This document shows positions 55,106 to 64,000 of a stretch of 64,000 nt of DNA, piece by piece. The notes under the pieces are model-generated. The model was not told the DNA's origin, did no database searches, and saw only the letters and a list, made by a program, of their open reading frames with translations. The translations under genes were made by a program, and so were the position numbers. Numbering within the stretch: position 1 is the first letter of the stretch; each line of letters begins with the position of its first letter. Source of the DNA: Micrasema longulum (lineage: Eukaryota > Arthropoda > Insecta > Trichoptera > Brachycentridae); NCBI GenBank assembly GCA_022494885.1, contig JAGVSM010003418.1, forward strand, positions 1-64,000. The letters are read 5' to 3'.

Positions 55106-55459
55106 GATCAATATTCAAAGGTATTTATAAACCGTTTAGCTCTACAAACACCGTAATCCAATATAATGCACTTAGTTTCAAAAGGTACACCTGCGACCAT
55201 CACACGACGTGGAGTGTGTGTGTAGGGTAGGGGGTAACTGTAAATAAGACTGGGAAGGCGGGGGTGAGAAGAGAGAAGTGATGAGAATACAGAAAAGAGA
55301 ACGGAGAAGAAAAATAAACAGGATTAGAGGGGAGATATTTCGGAGAACAGAGGGATAATGGGCAACCGTGATTTAAGAAAATTCGTAACATTTGAGGGAA
55401 ACTAACAGCAAACAAACAATACTTCTACATTATTACCATATTTTTATTTCTATTATTTT

Positions 55460-55830
55460 TATATCTATTTATTTATTTATAATATACGCCCAGGGGGCTT
55501 TTTAATAAAAGGTAAAAAATTCAAACTCAAGCGTTTCATGGTATAACAAGTCTAATAAATAAGTATCTAATAAACAGATGTTAACATATTTTTTTAAGTA
55601 TCGAATTACATTACACTAGATATACATCAATAAAGATCAAATAATATCACATAAAAGTAGGTGGGTACAAAATTAAGTGTTAAAAAAAACTGGTTAAGGC
55701 AAAAAAATTAAGTAAACCGTAAGTATTATTACTATTTAAGTGTAGGAAGGTAAAATACAAAAAGTCAAAATGATATTAACAGCATTCGAATAATGAGGGT
55801 TATTTTGATTTTATCGCCGTAAGAATTTTT
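55460..55830 (-). mobile_element. LINE 3' UTR, 'GGGCGT' type
   Basis: On the minus strand AAAAAGCCCCCTGGGCGTAT, then ATTATAAATAAATAAATA. No ORF survives. Confidence 0.45.
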
Positions 55831-56021
55831 AATCTAAAACCTGATAATGGAAAAAGAAACATATTAATTTCTCCATACTCATATCCGAGCCGGTGCGGTG
55901 GTGTCCGACGATTGGAGAATTTACAAAATAATTCTGTCTACTAGACGCCAAAATCAAAATGATTCTATGATATATTACGCAGACAACCGTATTTAAAAAA
56001 ATGACTAGTAAAAAAAGTATC

Positions 56022-56155
56022 ATCATTACATCACACCCGGTGGTGCATAGGGCGCCTAATTGGTACACTAAAAGCAGCGTTTCTTGATCATCTGTGATCA
56101 GACTTACATTCTTTCAATCTGTGACATTTCAGGTGCCAGTCCAAGTAAGATACAT
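56022..56155 (-). repeat. SINE-1 3' half, inverted
   Basis: Plus strand ACACCCGGTGGTGCATAGGG, CGCCTAATTGGTACACT and CAGGTGCCAGTCCAAGTAAG are the reverse of the SINE-1 body and end. Confidence 0.7.
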
Positions 56156-56394
56156 ATACACTAGTCCAGGATTGCACACAGAGAGTTGTATTTTTCATTC
56201 GCCAAGACACAGCAAACTAATGTAAAACAAATGTGACGTAAAATATATTAAATTCATGAGATGATAATGTCTTGTCATAGAGTTTTTAGCCCACTTGATT
56301 AGGAATCAAGAGATTTTAATTTCGGATTCGAATGCGTTAGAAATGATCATTTGTTTATGGACAAAATATAGAATACCATTAAAAAACTGTTATC

Positions 56395-56485
56395 TATAAC
56401 AATGTTTTGAGTATGTCTAAATGCTTGCAGACTGGCTGGATTTTCTCTCTAGGGAGTTGTTCATATTTAAATTTGTTGTAACAGT
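56395..56485. repeat. Repeat A terminal fragment
   Basis: ACAATGTTTTGAGTATGTCT, then GCAGACTGGCTGGATTTTCT, CTAGGGAGTTGTTCATATTT and GTTGTAACAG. Confidence 0.65.
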
Positions 56486-56645
56486 CTTGCGCTTTAGGTG
56501 TCAGTCCAGGGACCAAGAAATATTCCAGTGAAAAAAACACCTCTTTAAATAAATTGTTCATGTCAACCATGTTTGCAATCGAACCCGAGACCTCCTGTAT
56601 GGTAGGCAAACGCGCTGAACATTACACCACGAGGCGGAGTATAAG
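56486..56645 (-). repeat. SINE-1 5' half, inverted, joined to repeat A
   Basis: On the minus strand CTCGTGGTGTAATGTTCAGC, then GGTCTCGGGTTCGATTGCAA and ACATGGTTGACATGAAC. It ends at GGGACTGACACC beside the repeat A end, so one element probably broke into the other. Confidence 0.7.
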
Positions 56646-56882
56646 GTATATATTTATCAAGCTGAAATAAACAAGAAAAAAAAATATCCTCAAAATACTT
56701 AATTAAAATGTAAGTTTTTTTGTTTATTGTGAATGTAGTTATTTGGTAGAATTCCATTTTAATTACTCGTAAAGTATCCTAAGACCAAAAAAATATTATT
56801 GGATTTAAGTCTACTTTTATTTTTTAAATATACAAGCGTATAAAATATGACGCGTTTCGTCTTGTTAGGACATTATAAAACT

Positions 56883-57335
56883 AAAGGGCCGTTTGCAAGT
56901 GGACAATACAATAAATACGATAGTATTGTCTTGTCTCAGCTTCGTGAACAGCATCGACCGCGCAGAACAGAACGCTGGGACAATACTAAAATTCGCCGGC
57001 AGTTCACATGTGGGCGCTGCGAAAATTCATCTAATTCACGAAAAATATTATTTACATTACGCCAAGGTGTATCGAAATTGTTAAAGGACGTCAAGCAAAT
57101 CGCTATTGTCACGAGGTCCTGTCCGTACGTGTTCACACGAGGCCAATGTGGCCGGTGGCGGCCGTGCACGGTGGTGGGGATAGTTATTGTTCCGCGGAGA
57201 TAGTCTGTTCGTCTATCTCGCTGGCGGTGTCACGGGTCAATTTTTTGCCCTAAAAAATATTGTTTACACGTGGACAATGGTCAAGTCCTGGGATAAAACA
57301 ATATTCTATTGTCTACGAGTAAACGACCTTTTACA
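56883..57335. mobile_element. GC-rich TIR element without transposase
   Basis: The left end AAGGGCCGTTTGCAAGTGGA, then CAATACAATA, resembles the right end read inverted: AAAAGGTCGTTTACTCGTAG, then ACAATAGAATATTG. The interior is GC-rich (GTGGCCGGTGGCGGCCGTGC) and gives 118- and 77-codon open frames on both strands. These I regard as composition effects. The superfamily is unknown. Confidence 0.5.
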
Positions 57336-57489
57336 GGTTACTTAAAATAAAAGTGAAATTGAATGCCACAATATTTTTTTATGTTTTTGAATACCTTACC
57401 AATAACTTATTTTTTTATTTTTTTTTATTATTAATAAATTTCATCAAAGGTATATGTTTTTTTAAAAGTTCTATTCATATCTACTTTTA

Positions 57490-57905
57490 CACATCTAGTA
57501 AATGTTATCACTGTAACTCTCCAAAAAAAAGACTAACTCTTGTGCTTGGAGAGTGACTTACACTATTGTAGTTATTTATTTATAAGAATTAATATAATTT
57601 GAAATAAGAGTACATGAGAAAAAAAAACATAGGATATATAAAGAAAAAACATAAAACAAGCATACATTCATACTAATTAAAATTTAATGTAGTTTTACAT
57701 GTGTTCAAAAAATTTCATTAGATTTACTTTAAATTTATTTATGATTTATTATTTTTAAAAGTTTCTCGTTCATTGGGAAGATTATTATAATTTTTTACAC
57801 CTTTCTGTTTGTTTATTTAAGTTTACGTTAGTAGGTATTGTTAGATTCTTAAAACTTCGACGTAAATTTGATGAACCTTCGATTTTACCCAAGTTTTAAG
57901 AGTAA
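57490..57905 (-). mobile_element. LINE 3' end with CTCTCCAAGCAC hairpin and RT remnant
   Basis: The hairpin ACTCTCCAAGCACAAGAGTT, then AGTCTTTTTTTTGGAGAG, is near the end. Upstream on the minus strand a broken frame reads NKQKGVKNYNNLPNERET, similar to KRIKKYNNFPNEL at 17231-17413. Confidence 0.55.
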
Positions 57906-58585
57906 GATTAATTTTTAAAGAATCGGTACAAACTTTTTATATTTTCAAGAGAAAAACTAACAAAATTAATCATTTTTCGTAGCAAACTTTGTATGAAATT
58001 AATCTAATCGTTAATGTAATATTCTTAAATACACAATTTATTATTGAAGCTCCCTCGGGCTGTTTAAGTGGTTTCCAATAATGTGGTATATTTTCGCTGT
58101 ACAGCGAAGGAGTGATAGTGTGCTGTAAGCGTGTTCGTACTAGATAGAATGGAGTTCTATAGGGGTGCTGTCATGGTAACTGCCCCCTCCGAGACAATCG
58201 ATGGATATACCCCTGTATACACTCACCTAAAATCTACTCTACCGCCAGGCAGAATAAAACCCACTCGTAAAGAGGTGAAAAAAGACCCTCAACAGGAAAA
58301 CGATCACGTTCAACGCAAGTTACTTTTTTAAGAAAACCGCCTGAAAAATCTACGCAGCACATTTCTACGAAGCACAAGGTAAGCACAATAGAAGTAGCAG
58401 GTTTTCAGTAGAAATTACTAGAAAGTTTCTGAGAGAAATATTGGTTGTATGGGTTTAATGGACACCTTTTTAGGAGTACCGACGTGACTAGAAAGGGTAA
58501 CGGCTCGTTGGGACAGCGGGATCAGCTGTTATCTTGAGAAAAAACAAGCCAGTATGGACATTGATATTTTTACGACTAAATATTT
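57906..58585. other. Unassigned stretch with one odd ORF (58131-58331)
   Basis: The 66-codon plus-strand ORF includes APSETIDGYTPVYTHLK and then PPGRIKPTRKEVKKDPQQEN, which looks protein-like. It has no acceptor or donor that I can defend and is not recognised; possibly a fossil coding fragment. Confidence 0.25.
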
Positions 58586-58599
58586 TTGTTTTTGTTTTC

Positions 58600-59180
58600 A
58601 GGGACAACAAACTCTTGGCCATACATTCGTCTAGAATACTTTCACATTTTCAGTTTTTTTTTGGTTTCAGCTGATTTAATATTCTCGAACAAAATCATAT
58701 TTAACTATATAGATGCCCATGATATCCTTGCTCGGATTAACCTTAATGTATCTCATCGTAGCTTGCGTATAAATGTTGTCTTTGCTATGGGAAATTTTAG
58801 AACCAGCGTCGGATTCTTTTCCCCTCTGCTAAGGATCATCAGAACAGTTAACAAAATCTCACTAAACAGTACTGTGGATGTGGTCCTACAGCAAAGGCAA
58901 GCATTCAAGAAGCAAGCGATGTTATCACTCCTGACTTGAGATGACACACTTTCCATGTCTGCCTATATTATGCCATGACTATACGTATTGTACATTTAAA
59001 TAGATTCTAAGATTGTTTGGGTTAAGTTAATTCATTGTATTATATGTCATTAATGCCAATCTATTACAGCTCTTATAAGCCCGATGATCTGCGTAAAAAA
59101 TGTATTTTTTAAAAACCCAAGAAAGTATAAAATATTTAGATTACTTCAATGTCATAATTTATAATATTTCTGATGAAATA
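58600..59180 (+). mobile_element. LINE fragment, RT C-terminus
   Basis: The frame reads YIDAHDILARINLNVSHRSL, then FRTSVGFFSPLLRIIRTVNK and ISLNSTVDVV, ending near 58938. 'D...LL..I...VP....R' and 'PL.R.....N' match jockey-type C-termini. 5' truncated; the UTR is A/T-rich. Confidence 0.55.
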
Positions 59181-59182
59181 CT

Positions 59183-59300
59183 TTTTTTTTTTTTTTTTAA
59201 ATTATAAACAATTATAAAATATTAAAATAATTTGACCTCACGGGGTTACCCGTGCCGAGTTCACTTAACAATATACTTTATATTATTATAATACATGTGA
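59183..59300 (-). mobile_element. LINE 3' end with CGGCACGGG hairpin and poly-A
   Basis: On the minus strand CTCGGCACGGGTAACCCCGT, then GAGGTC, followed by A-rich sequence to a poly-A of about 18. Related to 18956-19480. Confidence 0.6.
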
Positions 59301-59469
59301 GAATAACAAAGTAGACTTGATATACAGAGAGAAATTACAAAATGTTAAGACAGTTTAAAGGCGAGTACACAAAAGTTGTGTCGGTTTTTTTTCAAATTAA
59401 AAAATTAGCACCAAAATGCTGAAGGTTATTTACTATACGCTATTCGAAAGAAAATTTTCTGTTCCACAA

Positions 59470-59910
59470 TATATTTTTTTTACTTGAGACTGGCTGGATT
59501 TCCTCCCAAGGGAGTTATTTAGATTTACATTTGTTACAACAGAGAGGAAATCCAGCCAGTCTGCAAACGTTTGGATATACTCCAAACATTGTTGAATTAA
59601 CTAACTAGTAAAAGAAGAAGTAAAAAAAATGGAAAATTGTTTTCAGGCGTTGTCTAGTAGGTGAATCGGTTCAGCCGGATGAATTTCACCCACATGATAA
59701 AGATTTCAGCTTTTTTACTTCACAAAAGTCAACAGGTGAAAGAGTTGAGGAAATGTGGATGTTAAAACATAGTTATAATGGTGAATGTTACACAGTGTAT
59801 AAAGTGGCCACTTAAACTAGCCAAATATAGGTCATAAACCCTGTAAATCCCTAGACTTCCATATTCCCTTCTCAAAAATATTTTCCCTCTCTGCTGCAAT
59901 AATTTGAATC
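59470..59910. repeat. Repeat A copy, nearly full length
   Basis: AGACTGGCTGGATTTCCTCC, AGAGGAAATCCAGCCAGTCT, CAGGCGTTGTCTAGTAGGTG, GTGGCCACTTAAACTAGCCA and TAGACTTCCATATTCCCTTC. The first two blocks are inverted copies of each other, a local rearrangement. Confidence 0.65.
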
Positions 59911-60054
59911 CACAATGTTCAAATCTCAAACGAAATGAAGGAAGCGGTAGACAATATAAAATCAGAAAGAATGTTCGATTGCATAAGTAAAAAATATTTC
60001 TATAAAACATTACCAAAAGTGTTGAATAATGTGAGGCACGAAAAAAAAATTGGA

Positions 60055-60380
60055 AATGTGAAATTTACAAACATAAGGCAGAATATGAATGTTACAGTGT
60101 GTAAGTGGGCACTAAACCAGCCAATTACAGACTATAAGCCCTTTAAATGCCTAGACTTCCATATTCCCTTTTCAGAAATGTTCTACGTCTCTGCAAGCAT
60201 TTGGACATACTCAAAATATTGTTTATTTCGAAGATATATCCTTAACTCTTCCATCTGTAGACTTCTGTGAAGTAAAAGAGCTGAAATCTTTATTGATGTG
60301 AGTGAGATTCATCTGACTGAATTTATTCACCTTATTTCCATAGTCCCTTCTCAATGGTGTTTTCCCTCTTAGGTGCATTA
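60055..60380. repeat. Repeat A copy, rearranged
   Basis: ACAGTGTGTAAGTGGGCACT, GCCTAGACTTCCATATTCCC, AGCATTTGGACATACTCAAA, then GAGATTCATCTGACTGAATT: blocks of the family in non-standard order. Confidence 0.6.
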
Positions 60381-60857
60381 AATTTCTCCAATCGGCCAAT
60401 TGTATGGAGGGGGGTGTGAACCTCGGAATAAAAAATACACGACCTAATAAAAACGTAGAAAATTATCTACAGGAACATTATTTTTATTGCAACGATGATA
60501 AGGCGTTTTGGCATACGGTATAGTCGCCAGACTCTCAGACGGTCGCTAGATGCATACATAAATATTTATATGCGGCAGAAAAAGACTATGCAGGTACTCC
60601 CAGTGGGCGCGAAGTGCAATTTTATGCTTTGATATAATATTTATTAGATGCTGTGTGTATCATGCATCTAAATTTACTCCTTAGCTCTTTCCATAAGATC
60701 ACTGTTAATAGCGGATTCATGTATTATGTTTAAGACAGTACAAAACGGCCCTTTGACAGATATAAAATAGATAAAATATGTGAATATATAATTTAAAAAA
60801 ACAAAAAGTAAATTGTTAAGTAAAATAGGTGCGAAAGTTTTCACGGTCACTGTTATC

Positions 60858-61198
60858 AATGTTTCTTTTTTGGGTTATACCGTGTGTGTTGAATTTGTTC
60901 CGACGTTTCGGCTACCATTGCAGGAGCCGTCTTCAGGGTAAACTGAGGGTTTTGTAGAAAAAAGGGTGTGTTTAACTACTAGTAATTTGTACCGTGTCGC
61001 AGTCGGCAGTAGGCACATTTATATTTATTAAATTAAACTCAACATGGTTCCCAGCACTACATACTACAAACATAATTAGAAATGTGCCTACTACCGACTG
61101 CGACACGGTACAAATTACTAGTACATAAAAACACACACAATAGTAGCCGAAACGTCGGAAAAAATCCAACACACACGGTATCACCCAAAAAAGGAACA
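60858..61198. repeat. Palindromic element with hammerhead-like motif
   Basis: The outer arms are 60858-60921 and 61141-61198 (TGTTTCTTTTTTGGGTTATA against TGTTCCTTTTTTGGGTGATA). The inner arms are CTAGTAATTTGTACCGTGTC at 60979 and its inverse at 61105. The left arm contains a hammerhead-like motif (see 60897-60942). No ORF. It is likely the terminal region of a Penelope-like or related retroelement. Confidence 0.7.
60897..60942 (-). ncRNA. Hammerhead-like motif, core block intact
   Basis: On the minus strand ACC, CTGAAGA, C, stem GGCT(cc)...(gg)TAGCC, then GAAACGTCGGAAC. CTGAAGA and GAAA both fit the hammerhead consensus. ACGT can form a two-pair self-complementary stem III with cleavage expected after GTC, and CC/GG starts stem I. 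The one-base C between the core and stem II departs from the classic motif. This is the best-preserved core in the window. Confidence 0.6.
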
Positions 61199-61199
61199 T

Positions 61200-61555
61200 A
61201 TTTATATTGTGAAGTGTCCTCGGCACGGGTAACCCCAATTTTATTTTTGTTGAAATTATGGATAAAAATGCAGATTTTAATAGCTCTTTTTTTAATGAAT
61301 AGCATATATTTTTACTATATTTTCTCATTTTTACTGACAAAAAAAATGTGTTCTAATATTGGCACGTATTTTTATTTTTTGATATCTGTTGCATTTTTCC
61401 AGTATCCTTTATTTTATTTTACAATAAAATCTATACTCCCACACAGGCAAGGCCATTGTGGGTTTTTTTGTGTTAATGTAGTAGCGTTTTTTTTTATTTG
61501 TAACTTTGTATACATATTGTAAAATAAAAAGAAAAAAAAACTTTTAAAATCACTT
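61200..61555 (+). mobile_element. LINE 3' end, CGGCACGGG type
   Basis: TGTCCTCGGCACGGGTAACC, then CCAATTTTATT, leads to a T-rich UTR and an A-rich end (TGTAAAATAAAAAGAAAAAA). Confidence 0.4.
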
Positions 61556-61590
61556 TTAGTCATTTAAATTTCTGTCAATGACATGAACAT

Positions 61591-62220
61591 TAGAGTGGGC
61601 CGATGATGTATGAAGTTTTTTATTTTTTTAGACACCAAAGTGAAAGGGGTCTAAAAAGTTGCGTTTTGCATTGAACGTAAAAATTATTTAAAAAAATATT
61701 TCATTCTTTTTTTGGCCCTCAACCGAGGTTTGAAGTTTATCAGTGTCTAAACATTTTGTAATTTATCTATATTGATACAATTATTTTTTTGTTAGTAAAG
61801 ATATGTATAACTTAATCTCATTACAAATTCGAACACGTTTTACAACTACCAAAATGCAAAAAGTTTACACTCCGTGCAACTGATCCCGTTGAGCGCCTGG
61901 CTAATATTGACGAAAACAATGGCTCATTAAAACAATGTTACACATTTATCACAAAACAAAGTGCAACTCACGCCCTTAAATGCTTATTTAATAAGGTTTA
62001 ATGCACATTATAAAATTTAATTGGACCGATTTTCTTACCTAAATACGAAATGACAGCCGGTTTAGCGCTAAAAATCGTCTTTTTCGAAAATTTCAAGCAG
62101 GGTCAAAAGTAGTATCGACTATTTTTTTTGAAATTTTTCGCATTCCAAGTAATCCAAAAGGCAAATTTTTAGACCCCATTAATTTCAAAATTCGGAAAAA
62201 AATAGTATCGGCCCACCCTA
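61591..62220. mobile_element. hAT-type MITE with perfect 8-bp target duplication
   Basis: TAGAGTGGGCCGAT ... ATCGGCCCACCCTA (TIRs of 14 bp with one mismatch) is flanked by ATGAACAT at 61583-61590 and 62221-62228. An 8-bp duplication is the hAT signature. It is 630 bp and non-coding. Confidence 0.9.
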
Positions 62221-62228
62221 ATGAACAT

Positions 62229-62890
62229 AGTCTAAAATAGATCAGAATATGGTCGAGAAGGTTGTAAACTTGAATTAAAATTTGAAATAAACTTTAATTT
62301 AGTTAGTACGATCGTAGATCTAGTCGATAATTGATTATTACTGCAGTCGTGAAATGAGTTGCCTACAGGTGCATTATGATATGCAATGCATGCTGACCTT
62401 CTCGGCGTGATTCAGCGAGTCGCTAAACAGACAGATGCACAAATGTCGCAGTTCCTAATTAAAGTGCAAGGCGCTCAGCCAACTTGGGTGCTCAGTGCTC
62501 CACATTACAGGCTTGGGTACTGAATTCAACTGCATCTCTCTCTCCGCTGAACTTGCTATTTGTGCTTATTTACCCCCAAGGTCTCTATCTCAGTGTTTCT
62601 CGCCAGATAGCACTTTATTGAAGGACTTACTTGGCGAATTAAACCGAAGTGCATTCCGTCCCAAAAGGGTATCCAAAAACAAACCAAGATTCACTTTCAT
62701 TTGTTTTGCGCCTCAAACGGCGGAGAGGGTCAAATTACAGAGGAAAACTGTCACAGCAGAAAACGCACAGGAATAAAAAAAAATACATTTAATAATTGTG
62801 ATTTCAACAGAAGTCGAAGCAGAACAATAATTACCATGAAATTAGCAAGTGAAGTAATGAATTTTAGATTTGATATTATATTGAAGTAAA
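62229..62890. other. Unassigned stretch, GC-richer at 62380-62790
   Basis: A 93-codon plus-strand ORF (62495-62776) has a balanced composition but no motif, splice signal or family I recognise. No repeat partner was found in the window, so it may be single-copy. Confidence 0.3.
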
Positions 62891-63019
62891 ACCATTGGAT
62901 TTCTAAATATTTTTTTTTTTGTTTTCAACATTGAAATAACAGCGGAGTTACAAATAGGCAAATGAATGCCCATTTTAATGGTATCACTTTAGGTTTTTTT
63001 GTTTTTTAAGAAATATAAG

Positions 63020-63185
63020 CGTTCTTATAATTTACCCAAATATTTCAATTTCAGTGGCCATTTTCAACGAGTTGTAAATAACTCAATATTAGAAAATGGC
63101 AAACAAGTTGGGGAAGAGTGGGTTTCGAACCTCGGGCCTCCGGCCCGTGAGTCTGCAATACTAGCTACGGGACAACAACCCGATT
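63020..63185 (-). repeat. SINE-2 copy, inverted
   Basis: On the minus strand GTTGTTGTCCCGTAGCTAGT, then CCCGAGGTTCGAAACCCACT, AGTTATTTACAACTCGTTGA and AAATGGCCACTGAAATTGAA. Confidence 0.75.
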
Positions 63186-63516
63186 TAGTAACGAAAAAAT
63201 ATTACGTTATAAGAAAAGAGCGACGTTGGGCTTAATTTATTTCCATTATAATTGCCTAAAACCTTAACTCATAACAAAAAATTGATTAACATTTCTTTAT
63301 GAGTAATAGTTAATAAGTTTGAAACTGATCACTTATCGTGAATAAATTAATTTATTACTTCATAAAAGCCAATCTGATAATGTTCTCTAGAGAAAAAAAA
63401 TCAGAGTACATAGAAGCACAAACCGTGATCTTCCATAGGTTTACAAAAAAAACTCAAGGGAGATAAAGCATTTAAATAATGAATTACAAAAGATACCGTA
63501 CGTAAGTGTATTGCAG
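63186..63516. other. Unassigned AT-rich stretch
   Basis: Nothing recognised. Confidence 0.3.
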
Positions 63517-63767
63517 CAGGGCCCCGATTACAATGAAAGTTAACAGGGTTATCTTCGACTTTCTATAAAGAAAAACCGATATTTGTGTACGAAAATGAGT
63601 ATTATATTTGCGCGAACATTTCAAGTATATTCGTCGGTAACCTATAATTGAACATGTTTAAAAGAAAACTTTGAATGCATTTTCTGCTTTTCATACGGAA
63701 AATATAATTTTACTTTGTAGATAAAATTTAAGGTAAATATTAACTTCCCATTGTAATCGCGACCCAG
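63517..63767. mobile_element. CAGGGCCC MITE, intact copy
   Basis: CAGGGCCCCGATTACAATGA at the left; read inverted, the right end is CTGGGTCGCGATTACAATGG. TIRs of about 19 bp with a CAGGG start resemble hAT ends, but I see no matching 8-bp duplication. 251 bp, non-coding. Confidence 0.7.
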
Positions 63768-64000
63768 AAGGCGATTTAAAAATTAGATGAACAAATTTAA
63801 TTTAAATCGTCTACAGGATCGCCTAGAAAATGATAATAACATATCAATAATAATTTAGTAATGAGTATAAATCAAGTTGATGATGTTTTAAATTTTAAAA
63901 ACATGTTATTCCACAATGCTTACAATCCGTAATATATATATATTTTTAAAAACATTATGCAGGAGGTGATTTTAATAACTGGACTACTTATTATCATTTA
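63768..64000. other. AT-rich end of the window
   Basis: No gene or repeat recognised. Confidence 0.3.

Noticed and set aside
56847..57203. 118-codon arginine-rich ORF
   Set aside because: Open frames occur on both strands because the TIR element is GC-rich. No motif and no splice context.
61082..61522. 146-codon plus-strand ORF
   Set aside because: The first third translates a palindrome and the rest is Phe/Tyr/Ile-rich low complexity from a LINE 3' UTR.

Overview
This is a eukaryotic nuclear window: AT-rich, almost free of long ORFs, with GT..AG introns, tRNA-derived SINEs, many 5'-truncated non-LTR retrotransposons (LINEs), Penelope-like debris, an RTE-like LINE, a Tc1 transposon and many foldback elements. 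The mix fits an arthropod, most likely an insect; I cannot name the species. No prokaryotic gene, rRNA gene, CRISPR array or free-standing tRNA gene is visible.

Host coding sequence is sparse and lies on the minus strand. Three exons (5558-5384, 2922-2733, 1905-1810) have consensus acceptors and donors and join with matching phases into one 152-codon stretch that looks like a real conserved protein. I do not recognise the gene. A fourth exon-like segment (31160-31081) may be an upstream exon, but its phase does not let it join the others directly. Most of the window is therefore probably large introns or flank of one gene, filled with repeats.

Mobile elements, region by region. 0.4-9 kb: LINE 3' ends, a 9-bp minisatellite grown on a LINE tail, and a recurring TIR repeat ('repeat A'). 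9-20 kb: LINE fragments of several families, two foldback MITEs, and copies of a palindromic MITE starting CAGGGTG. 23.7-25.4 kb: an apparently complete Tc1 element (DD34E transposase, one 72-bp intron, TIRs, TA target). 27-32 kb: a TIR MITE, a LINE fragment, a 1.1-kb element with repeated subterminal motifs, and a CAGGGCCC element that seems to hold a ribozyme palindrome. 32-48 kb: RTE-like tails, a Penelope-like fragment with hammerhead-like arms, a CR1/L2-like LINE, and three well-resolved nested insertions. 51-64 kb: more LINE 3' ends, a second 9-bp minisatellite, a GC-rich TIR element, another hammerhead-bearing palindrome, and a hAT-type MITE with a perfect 8-bp target duplication.

The most interesting signal is a set of hammerhead-ribozyme-like motifs in palindromic repeats at about 31.55-31.74, 38.41-38.91 and 60.86-61.20 kb, with a lone decayed arm at 39.6 kb. 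The three sets use different stem-II sequences but share the same design: a CTGANGA-like block, one extra nucleotide, a stem ending at GAAAC, and a tiny self-complementary stem III (ACCGGT or ACGT). One lies beside a peptide resembling the C-terminal end of a Penelope-like endonuclease. Hammerheads in Penelope-like elements are established; these copies look decayed.
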